Positions 34,716 to 42,060 of a stretch of DNA of 45,764 nt are shown here, one piece after another. Every line of letters starts with the position of its first letter. Position 1 is the stretch's first letter. Source of the stretch: a virus. The position numbers and the translations under genes are program-made. The stretch lies in the IMG/VR virus record IMGVR_UViG_3300009181_000128, positions 1-45,764 of that record, one strand, 5' to 3'. The notes below the pieces were generated by a model, which saw only the letters and a list, made by a program, of their open reading frames with translations, searched no databases and was not told the DNA's origin.

Positions 34716-35618
34716 ATGATATCAGGCACCAATCAACCAAATATTTCTTATTTAGGACTTCCAAAAGGAAGTATAAATGGCGAGTTTAGAATATCATCAT
34801 ATTCAGATATACTTTCACTTATTTTGGATGTCTGCATAATAAATTCATCAATATCATCCAAGCTAATATTTTTAGATATAAATGAGCTTGATTTAAGTCC
34901 AGAATTTTTTATTGATACCATAGAGGAGGAGGATCCTGAGATTTCTTTGCGAATAAATGATATTAATGGATTAATAAATAAGAACGATCTCAGAATATGC
35001 TTTTTTATAGGCAAGGATTATTTCTTAGGAAGTCAGCTAGATCCAGTAAAAACAAATACCATAAGGCTCCTTAATATACTATCATCAATATTGGACCTTC
35101 TTGGAGTCAATTACCCATCAATTATAGTTAGAGTTGGTTCAGCTTATGGAAATAGAAGGAATACCATGAAGTCATTCTGTGATAGAGTACTATTGCTGGA
35201 TAAAAGCACATCTGAAAAATTATGTGTAACAAATGATGAAAAACCAAGTCTATTTTCTATAACAGATCTTCTATCCGGCATTTATTACGAATCGGGAATA
35301 CCATTATGCTTTAGATCGCTTCCTCATCAATTTAATGCTGGTGGACTTAGTATAAGGGAAGCCCTATTTTTAGCAAGCTCCACATGGAAAAGTGGAGAAA
35401 GACCATTCTTTATACATGGCGAATCCTCCGATATAGATGCACATGGTATTTCACTTTCACCGATACCCACCAATAAACTAACCAGAAGAATACCAACTTT
35501 TGGATTGGACTGCGATATAATCATAGATTCTCCGGGTAGGGAATTAACATACATAGATTACATTAAGAATCATAAATCTCTCCCACCTGTAGTAATAAAC
35601 AAGATAAACAAGAAATAA
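34716..35618 (+). CDS. UvsE/UVDE-family TIM-barrel protein lacking metal ligands
   Basis: A 300-residue protein alignable without gaps over about 110 residues to UV damage endonucleases (UvsE/Uve1). Matching regions: FRISSYS near 24, LRICFFIGKDYFLGS where UVDE has L-R-x-x-x-H-P-G-Q, IIVRVGSAYGNRRNTMKSF (UVDE IIHxGGxYGDK), LCVTNDE (UVDE LENDD), GIPLCFRSLPHQF (UVDE xIPLVLDxHHH), and STWKSG. Metal or catalytic positions are replaced: His by F97, His by R139, Glu by T172, Asp by R200, His by P203, final Glu by D271; H234 and H243 remain. It probably cannot act as a normal UVDE and may bind damaged DNA or have another job. The alignment was made from memory of the family. Confidence 0.6.
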   Translation: MISGTNQPNISYLGLPKGSINGEFRISSYSDILSLILDVCIINSSISSKLIFLDINELDLSPEFFIDTIEEEDPEISLRINDINGLINKNDLRICFFIGKDYFLGSQLDPVKTNTIRLLNILSSILDLLGVNYPSIIVRVGSAYGNRRNTMKSFCDRVLLLDKSTSEKLCVTNDEKPSLFSITDLLSGIYYESGIPLCFRSLPHQFNAGGLSIREALFLASSTWKSGERPFFIHGESSDIDAHGISLSPIPTNKLTRRIPTFGLDCDIIIDSPGRELTYIDYIKNHKSLPPVVINKINKK

Positions 35619-35649
35619 TTTTTTATTTCGGGTATTTGAATTATATTTG
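35619..35649 (+). promoter_or_regulatory. Bacteroidota-type promoter (T-run, 17 bases, TATATTTG)
   Basis: Six T (35619-35624), exactly 17 bases, then TATATTTG (35642-35649). The exonuclease start is 14 bases further on. The T-run begins right at the end of the UvsE-like gene. Same layout as at 15426 and 29140. Confidence 0.65.
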
Positions 35650-35663
35650 CAAAAAATAAAGCT

Positions 35664-36365
35664 ATGTTTAAAAAGGAGGTTATACAGAAATTCCTATATT
35701 TCGATGTTGAGACTGCAGGAATTTATCCAACGCTATCAGAATTGGAATTGGGTAATACCAGGCTTTTCTTAATGTGGAAAAAAAGAGAAGATTATTATAG
35801 AGGAGCTTATCCCGTATTGTCTGAGGAGTCATCCGAAACTATATACAAACAGAAAGCCGGATTGGAACCTGAATTTTCAAGAGTGGTGTGTGTTTCATTT
35901 GGTACATTCGATGATGACGGTGAGCAGAAGTTTATATCATTCTCAGGAAGCGACGAGATTGATATACTCACCAAAACAAACAAAGTCCTTAATAATGCAA
36001 TGGCAAAGAATTGGAAACTCTGCGGACATAATATTAAGGGATTTGATGTGCCATGCTTAGGTAAGAGAATGATCTACAATGGAATAAACCCTTCGGGTAA
36101 TATACAAATATGGGATAAGAAGCCATGGGAAGTCCCATATATGGATACATCGGAGATCTTTGCGTTCGGAAGCTGGATTCAACAGAAGTATCTCAGTCTG
36201 GATCTACTCACGTGCTCGCTCGGGATAGATTCACCAAAAGGTGACTTGGACGGATCTAAAGTAAATGATACTTTTTGGATAGAGAAGGATTATGAAAAAA
36301 TCTCCACGTATTGTGAAGCCGACGTAAGAGCTGTGATGCTAGTCATGGAAAAGATCTGCTTCTAG
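35664..36365 (+). CDS. DEDDy 3'-5' exonuclease (PolB exonuclease-like)
   Basis: A 233-residue exonuclease of the DnaQ/PolB exonuclease type. Exo I is YFDVETAG (D14, E16), Exo II is CGHNIKGFDVP (D128) and Exo III is TYCEADVRA (Y216, D220), making it the DEDDy class. Between them YLSLDLLTCSLGIDSPKGDL resembles the predicted PolB-related exonuclease family. It may proofread, trim recombination ends or degrade host DNA. Single gene behind a host-type promoter and before a terminator stem at 36394, so it seems to be its own short transcription unit. Confidence 0.9.
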   Translation: MFKKEVIQKFLYFDVETAGIYPTLSELELGNTRLFLMWKKREDYYRGAYPVLSEESSETIYKQKAGLEPEFSRVVCVSFGTFDDDGEQKFISFSGSDEIDILTKTNKVLNNAMAKNWKLCGHNIKGFDVPCLGKRMIYNGINPSGNIQIWDKKPWEVPYMDTSEIFAFGSWIQQKYLSLDLLTCSLGIDSPKGDLDGSKVNDTFWIEKDYEKISTYCEADVRAVMLVMEKICF

Positions 36366-36393
36366 AATAAATATCACAAACACCAAATACATT

Positions 36394-36427
36394 AAAAGCT
36401 TTCCTGGATATATAAAGGAAAGCTTTT
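36394..36427 (+). terminator. Terminator stem-loop with a late promoter in its loop
   Basis: AAAAGCTTTCCT (36394-36405) pairs perfectly with AGGAAAGCTTTT (36416-36427) around the 10-base loop GGATATATAA. The T-run ends the exonuclease transcript. The loop contains the late motif for the next gene. Confidence 0.8.
36407..36415 (+). promoter_or_regulatory. Late promoter motif GATATATAA within a terminator loop
   Basis: GATATATAA, 15 bases before the GTG start of the nucleotidyltransferase gene. It fills the loop of the terminator, so the start site would lie in the downstream stem arm. Confidence 0.6.
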
Positions 36428-36430
36428 TCA

Positions 36431-37246
36431 GTGAACGAAGTATTACATTTTTCGGATTTTTTAAAAAATAAAGTGATTTCTCTTAACGAAAGAGAGATAA
36501 GTCCATTTTATCACGATGTACTAAATCCGGTATTTTGGACAAAAAAGAAGGATAGAAGCGGTGATGAAAAATGGGTATTTGACCAAAGGGTCAGAAGGAA
36601 GCTACTTAGAATAGCAAAAGAATTCTTTTCTAAATTTTCGGATGTACTTAAAGAAAAGAATATAGTTGATATCCAACTTACTGGATCACTATCAAATTTC
36701 AACTATACAGATTTCTCAGATCTTGATGTTCATATTATAGTTGATCTGAAGGGTATAGATGACGACAACCCACAAATTCTAAAACTTGCAATAGATGGAA
36801 TAAGATTCGCATGGAACCTTAGACATGATATAGTTATCAGAGGATATGACGTGGAGTTATATGTTCAGAATGAAGATGAACCGTATACTGCATCAGCTCT
36901 ATTTTCTTTGCTTAATAATGAATGGATTAAGAAACCCGTTTATGATCCACCAACGGTGGATGAAATGGACGTCGATAAAAAATATAACGGAATAGTATCA
37001 GATATAGAGAACCTACATTCGAGATTAATGATATCTGCGGATCTTCCTACAAATGCTAGACAACTATATAAGCGATGCGTTAAGCTCAAGGACAAGATAC
37101 AGAAGATGAGAAAGGAAGGTCTATCTAAGGGTGGAGAAATGTCCATTGGTAATCTTGCATTTAAAAAGCTAAGAAATGAGGGATATATAGAAAAATTAAT
37201 TGATATTATATCAAAGTCATATGATAAGATTTACACGGAAAAATAA
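36431..37246 (+). CDS. Nucleotidyltransferase (NTP_transf_2 fold) with possible capsid-targeting leader
   Basis: A 271-residue protein with a GTG start. The polymerase-beta type nucleotidyltransferase core is clear: LTGSLSNFNYTDFSDLDVHI holds G85-S86 and the metal pair D97/D99, and RGYDVELYVQ supplies the third acidic residue (D140 or E142). The first 20 residues, MNEVLHFSDFLKNKVISLNE, end with L-N-E, the kind of site cut by T4-type prohead protease, and resemble capsid-targeting leaders of T4 internal proteins. The protein could therefore be packaged in the head and injected to nucleotidylate a host target. Substrate unknown. It is read from a late promoter, before another large protein with an L-N-E site. 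Confidence 0.75.
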   Translation: MNEVLHFSDFLKNKVISLNEREISPFYHDVLNPVFWTKKKDRSGDEKWVFDQRVRRKLLRIAKEFFSKFSDVLKEKNIVDIQLTGSLSNFNYTDFSDLDVHIIVDLKGIDDDNPQILKLAIDGIRFAWNLRHDIVIRGYDVELYVQNEDEPYTASALFSLLNNEWIKKPVYDPPTVDEMDVDKKYNGIVSDIENLHSRLMISADLPTNARQLYKRCVKLKDKIQKMRKEGLSKGGEMSIGNLAFKKLRNEGYIEKLIDIISKSYDKIYTEK

Positions 37247-37254
37247 GTTAAATA

Positions 37255-40023
37255 ATGATTATATTATTACCAAAGGCTACAGAATATAAGATAGGGGAGG
37301 ATTTCCCGTTTCTTACGATACCATTAGGAATGGAAGGTGCGGAAAGCGCGTCATTCGAGGATTTTCAGTGGTGGGCGGAATCATCAAAATTTCAGAATTG
37401 GCTAAAAGCTAATCCCAGAGAATGGGTGGCTGATTCGGAGGATTTTACAAAGTATGGTAGTGTAGAACAATATCTACTTGAATGCTACGGATATCAAATA
37501 GACAATATAAATGATATTGATGTTATCATCAATGAAAAAAACAAGGTCGTTTCATTTTCCGAGTTTTCTAAATTAAATGAGGAGGAGCCTGCTAAGGCCG
37601 CTGCTGGTAACGATGCTGAACAAAGGGAAGCTATTAAATTTCACTTTGCATACAATAAATTAAGATCTGAGGGTAAACTTGATGAGACTCTAACCGCTAG
37701 TGAAATACCTGCTGGATCTGATAAGGCTATATTTATTTGTGGTGAGGACCCTTCCACGGGAGAAAATATACTAGAAACATTAAAAGCACTTAGAGCTACT
37801 GGATTTGGTAAGCAATCATCTCAATCAAAAATAGCGCTTGTTAAAATATCTGAAATGGTTCCAGGCGGACCTATTGGTGACGATGAGACTACTGAGACTT
37901 TAACTCAAAGGATAGTTCAGGATGCTACTATACTTGCTGCAATGGGTGGAGCTGGTGTAGTTCTATATGGTACACTTAAGTATGCAGGTGGAGCATTTGT
38001 TGGAAGAAAGCTATTAAAATCGATATCAGGATTTAGTCCTGCAGCTAGAGCAGCAGCAGAGGGTGCTAGATTAATTAAGACTGCAGAAACAGCTACAAAA
38101 GTAGCAGCGGAAGCTACAAAATTGGCTAAGACAGCTACAGAAATAGCGGAAGCAGCTAGATTAACTAGACTTGCTAAGGATGCAACACAAGCAGCAGAAG
38201 CAGCAAAATTAGTAGCTGACGCTGAAAAGGCAGCTAAATGGACAACCAAGTTTAAATCTGGTAGCACATCAACTATTAAAAGTCTATGGAGTGGTGCAAA
38301 GGATATTGCACTACTTAAAAATACGAGAATCATTGGATCAGCTATAGTAAGAGGCGTAAGAGGAGCAAAAGCAGCATACACATTAGGTAAAGTCGGTGTC
38401 GGTGGAGCTTTAAAAGCATTTGGTAAAGGCCTTAGTAAAGGTACTACACAGGGTGGTGCTAAAATTATACCTTTTGTTGGTGAAGTACTTATGGTTATTG
38501 ATGCTGTCGGTTCTACATGGAATTGGTATAGCAGCAAGCAGGCTCCTAGATTTGGTGAGGTGGAATCGTTTGCTCATAATGAGATGGATCCTAAGAAAAT
38601 TCCTATTGGAATACCTATTACTGTGTGTTGGTCTCAGCCAGCAGGAGGTGGATGGGGAACTGCAGTAAGCTTCCTATTTAGTAACGAAACTAGAACAACA
38701 GCGGAGATCATAAAAATCGCAGATAAGGGTAGCTCTTCAATATTCATTGTAACTCAGATCAATGCTAAAGCAATGCAGACCCAGCTTGCTGAACATGACT
38801 TAATTCTAATGTCTTTGGACAATAATGATATTGTAAATGACCAGGATGGGTTTTTAAATACACTTGCAAGAATAGTAGATAATGAGGATCTTGATTTTAA
38901 AATATCATATGTTGATGGTATTGATAAAATAGCAACACTGTTTAATTTTCAAGGAATGTGTGACTGGAGCGTATTTGAAACGGAATTACAAAATGCTTCG
39001 GATCAGCTTATAGTTTCTGATACCAGTGCTCCTGAAACATACGAATTCTATTACGCCAACAAGGACAATGACATAGTAAACGTATCAGGAAAATTGCTGA
39101 CAGACGAGGAATTGAGATCAACAAATCCAACAGATTTGCAAAACATATTTTATGCAGATGAAAGCAACGAGCCATTTGGAAGGGAGGATAAGGATGAAAA
39201 AGTTAAAGAGTCAGAGTATGTTAAATACAATACAATATTAAATGAATCGGAGGTTATAACCAGCATATCTGAATTTACTAATAGATCAATGGGTTTATTT
39301 GAGGATAAAGCGGATCCTAAGGATGTATCAGGAGCAATAACATTGACTCACGAGGAAAATTCAACCCCGGCATCGGTTGCAATATATTTAGTAACAGATA
39401 AGGAGTATGCAAATCCGGATCTTAGAAAATATAGAAATGGTCTATTCACAAACTTCACAATCGATCCTAAAGATTATGGAGCTAAAAAGGATCAACCTAT
39501 ATCGGTTGAAGTTAATACAGTTAGGGAAGAAATTGGGTCTCCTAAGAGAGGTGTTTATGTGTTTACTAAACCTGAACCTAAAAAAGAGGAAGAGAAAGTG
39601 GTTGTAGTAGTTAATCCTATAACTGATGAAGATAAGGACAAAGACAAAGATAAAGAAAAGGATAAAGAAAAGAATAAAGTTAGCGACGATTATTACATCA
39701 AGGTTGATCCAAAGGACGTTCAGGTAAAAGATAGAAGAAGCTCTACTATTATTAGAGATAATTCAGTTGTTGGAGGTGTAAATCTTATTGATAAATTCTT
39801 AACAGACAAGGAGAAAGAAATACTGGGTATCCAGAACTGGAAGGCTATAACATTCGCAAAAGCCCTTCAGGATAATAGAGGTGATGTAATAGAGGTTAAG
39901 CTTAAAAATAGATTTGCATCATTCGGGGATAAAACTAGAAGGTATAGAATTACTGATGGTGAAGCATTTCAAATAGCTAAAAATTTCTCCGGGGAAGTGG
40001 AGGATAGAATAAAATATGAATAA
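37255..40023 (+). CDS. Large 922-residue protein with hydrophobic helices, possible internal head protein
   Basis: A 922-residue multidomain protein. Residues 1-110: small N-terminal domain ending KVVSFSEFSKLNEEE, with an L-N-E site at 107-109. Residues 225-250: Gly/Ala-rich hydrophobic helix (ILAAMGGAGVVLYGT). Residues 262-330: Ala-rich amphipathic helix with 11-residue-like periodicity (TATKVAAEATKLAKTATEIA). Residues 402-425: second hydrophobic helix (AKIIPFVGEVLMVIDAVG). Then a beta-rich region, a Lys/Asp/Glu low-complexity linker and a C-terminal domain with KAITFAKALQDNRGDVIEV. Paired membrane-active helices suggest a channel or ejection protein. Position before protease and capsid genes fits a head component. 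No family recognised. Confidence 0.65.
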   Translation: MIILLPKATEYKIGEDFPFLTIPLGMEGAESASFEDFQWWAESSKFQNWLKANPREWVADSEDFTKYGSVEQYLLECYGYQIDNINDIDVIINEKNKVVSFSEFSKLNEEEPAKAAAGNDAEQREAIKFHFAYNKLRSEGKLDETLTASEIPAGSDKAIFICGEDPSTGENILETLKALRATGFGKQSSQSKIALVKISEMVPGGPIGDDETTETLTQRIVQDATILAAMGGAGVVLYGTLKYAGGAFVGRKLLKSISGFSPAARAAAEGARLIKTAETATKVAAEATKLAKTATEIAEAARLTRLAKDATQAAEAAKLVADAEKAAKWTTKFKSGSTSTIKSLWSGAKDIALLKNTRIIGSAIVRGVRGAKAAYTLGKVGVGGALKAFGKGLSKGTTQGGAKIIPFVGEVLMVIDAVGSTWNWYSSKQAPRFGEVESFAHNEMDPKKIPIGIPITVCWSQPAGGGWGTAVSFLFSNETRTTAEIIKIADKGSSSIFIVTQINAKAMQTQLAEHDLILMSLDNNDIVNDQDGFLNTLARIVDNEDLDFKISYVDGIDKIATLFNFQGMCDWSVFETELQNASDQLIVSDTSAPETYEFYYANKDNDIVNVSGKLLTDEELRSTNPTDLQNIFYADESNEPFGREDKDEKVKESEYVKYNTILNESEVITSISEFTNRSMGLFEDKADPKDVSGAITLTHEENSTPASVAIYLVTDKEYANPDLRKYRNGLFTNFTIDPKDYGAKKDQPISVEVNTVREEIGSPKRGVYVFTKPEPKKEEEKVVVVVNPITDEDKDKDKDKEKDKEKNKVSDDYYIKVDPKDVQVKDRRSSTIIRDNSVVGGVNLIDKFLTDKEKEILGIQNWKAITFAKALQDNRGDVIEVKLKNRFASFGDKTRRYRITDGEAFQIAKNFSGEVEDRIKYE

Positions 40024-40042
40024 TACCAAAAAAGATTAAAAA

Positions 40043-40064
40043 ATATCGATATCTCTATCGATAT
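40043..40064 (+). promoter_or_regulatory. Perfect 9-bp inverted repeat overlapping a late promoter
   Basis: ATATCGATA (40043-40051), spacer TCTC, TATCGATAT (40056-40064). The right arm runs into GATATATAA. ATATCGATA also occurs 24 bases before the portal start codon, at 24854-24862. It could be an operator or an RNA hairpin. Confidence 0.4.
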
Positions 40065-40068
40065 ATAA
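40060..40068 (+). promoter_or_regulatory. Late promoter motif GATATATAA for protease and capsid genes
   Basis: GATATATAA, 24 bases before the protease-scaffold start. Expected to be a strong late promoter as it precedes the major capsid gene cluster, which ends at the terminator at 43808. Confidence 0.65.
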
Positions 40069-40092
40069 GAAATATAAAAAGAAGATATAAAA

Positions 40093-42033
40093 ATGCCGAC
40101 AACTCAAAAATTGAACGAAGATTTGGTCTTTATTCTCGAAAGACAGGAAAATATATTGGAGTCAAAGAAAACTGATTCTGATGATTACATCTTGGAAGGA
40201 ACTGCTGCTGTTTTCGGAAAAGAGAACAACAACAACAGAATTTACGAGGAAGCAGAATACCTTCCGCACCTAAACTATCTTAAAGAAAAAATAGCTCAAA
40301 AAAGATTGGTTGGTGAACTGGATCACCCTGAGAAATTCGACGTTTCTCTTAAGAACATTTCACACATAATCACCGATCTTAACCATGATAAGGGAAGCAG
40401 AGAGATTAAAATAAAAGTTAGACTTTTAGACACACCAACAGGACAGATTGCTAAAAAACTTGTAGATGCAGGCGTTCCTCTTTCCATTTCATCAAGAGCT
40501 GCTGGTTCAGTTGGTAACGATAAAAAAGTTCAAATTAAAAAAATATTCACTTATGATTTAGTTGCAGATCCTGGATTTCAGGACGCACAGCTAGAAAGAG
40601 TGTATGAAAGCGCTGGATATACATTTCAGGAATTCTTTCAATTAAGAGATAATAGCTTTCTAAATGATCTAGTTTGTATGAATGAATCATTCGGACTAAA
40701 AAATGAATCTTCAACAAAGATATATAAAGTTGAAAATAACGATGAATTTAATAAACTCGTATTACAATCAGATAAAAATAAGACAATCCTCATGGAGAAT
40801 AATGAATTTGTTACTGCAGAAGAACTTAACCAGTATTCGATTTTCTTGAAAAAAGAAATGGATACGATGAAGTCCATGATAGCAGGAATTAAAGAACACA
40901 AAGAAACACTAAGCGAATCAGCTGAAGACTCAAAAACAGCAGATTTAGAAGAAAGAGTAGCAAAACTTGAAAAGTACTCTGAGTACTTGGCAGAGAATTT
41001 GGACAATGCTATTAAGTACGGTGAGTACTTAGCAGAGAATCTAGATTCTAGTATTAGCTATAGCAAATATTTAGCTGAGAATTTGGATAAGAACATTTCT
41101 TATTCTAAATACATTGCTGAAAATGTTGACAAGTCAATCTCTTATTCCGAGTATGTTGCTGAAAGCGTAGACAAGTCTATCGAATATTCTAAATATCTTG
41201 CTGAGAAAGTAGATCAGAATATTCAATATTCAGAATACCTAGCAGAAAATGTTGACAAAGGTATTGCTTATAGCGAATATCTTGGTGAAAACCTAGATAA
41301 AGGTATTGCTTATACTGAGTACGTTGCAGAAAAACTAAACGACGGAATAGAATATTCAGAATATCTTGGAGAAAATCTTAACAAGTCTATTGAATTCTCA
41401 GATTATTTAGCAGAGAATGTTAATAGAGGATTAAATTACTCTGAATACTTAGCAGAAAAAATAAAGAGATCTATTTCTTACAGTGAGTACATTGCAGAAA
41501 ACCTTAACACGGAAAAAACGGGTACTACAGAATCTCTAAGAGAAAGTTTAGACCTTTCAGCACAAGCAGGATTAAACGAATCTGGATTTGCTGGAGACTA
41601 TAACGGTCTTACAAATAAAATTGACAGTTTGATAGAATCAGTTAAAACACAAAAGACTGAATCATCTGTAAATAAAGCTTCAAAATTAACGGAAGCAGCC
41701 AACACTCAAAAGGCAGAACAAGTTCTTAATGAGAACGAAAACAAAACAGGTATCAAGTTTATCGATGAGATGCCAGAAGAATATGCTCCGGTTTGGGAGT
41801 CGCTTAATGAAGGCCATAAGCAATCAATTATTGCTCAAGGAAGCTTCTATAACTTAGACACAACTTACCAGATCAGAAATTTCTGGTCAACACGTCAACT
41901 TGGAACTAAAACTGTTGGAGTTCAAAAATTGGACGAGAATGAGAATACCGCTCAACAATCTACACAGGCTTATTCAAATGATTATATGAATTACATAGCT
42001 TCAGCTTTAGAGCAAAAATTCTCAAGAAGATAA
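40093..42033 (+). CDS. 21: Prohead protease fused to a scaffold domain (gp21-gp22-like)
   Basis: A 646-residue protein. Residues 1-175 are a prohead protease like T4 gp21: EGTAAVFGKENNNNRIYEE, VGELDHPE (catalytic His H78), PLSISSRAAGSV (Ser in 131-134) and YDLVADPGF. The rest is a helical scaffold: a coiled coil, then thirteen 14-residue repeats (294-475), then a C-terminal region with many L-x-E sites (VLNENEN, SLNEGHK). T4 encodes protease and scaffold separately; here they are one chain, as in lambda-type phages. It would assemble the prohead, then cut itself and the capsid proteins. The next gene is the major capsid protein, 27 bases on. Confidence 0.9.
   Translation: MPTTQKLNEDLVFILERQENILESKKTDSDDYILEGTAAVFGKENNNNRIYEEAEYLPHLNYLKEKIAQKRLVGELDHPEKFDVSLKNISHIITDLNHDKGSREIKIKVRLLDTPTGQIAKKLVDAGVPLSISSRAAGSVGNDKKVQIKKIFTYDLVADPGFQDAQLERVYESAGYTFQEFFQLRDNSFLNDLVCMNESFGLKNESSTKIYKVENNDEFNKLVLQSDKNKTILMENNEFVTAEELNQYSIFLKKEMDTMKSMIAGIKEHKETLSESAEDSKTADLEERVAKLEKYSEYLAENLDNAIKYGEYLAENLDSSISYSKYLAENLDKNISYSKYIAENVDKSISYSEYVAESVDKSIEYSKYLAEKVDQNIQYSEYLAENVDKGIAYSEYLGENLDKGIAYTEYVAEKLNDGIEYSEYLGENLNKSIEFSDYLAENVNRGLNYSEYLAEKIKRSISYSEYIAENLNTEKTGTTESLRESLDLSAQAGLNESGFAGDYNGLTNKIDSLIESVKTQKTESSVNKASKLTEAANTQKAEQVLNENENKTGIKFIDEMPEEYAPVWESLNEGHKQSIIAQGSFYNLDTTYQIRNFWSTRQLGTKTVGVQKLDENENTAQQSTQAYSNDYMNYIASALEQKFSRR
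40972..41517 (+). repeat. Thirteen 14-residue helical repeats in the scaffold domain
   Basis: Units follow the consensus YSEYLAENLDKSI plus one residue (for example SYSKYIAENVDKSI, AYSEYLGENLDKGI, EFSDYLAENVNRGL). Each is 42 bases long. DNA sequences have diverged, so the array is old and kept by selection on protein. Two heptads per unit suggest a long rod. Confidence 0.9.
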
Positions 42034-42060
42034 AAACAAATAAAAAAAACAACTAATATC

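Noticed and set aside
37917-38537. A long open minus-strand frame under the 922-residue protein
   Set aside because: It mirrors the Ala-rich repeat region of the + strand gene, which lowers stop frequency on both strands; it has no start context or family motif.
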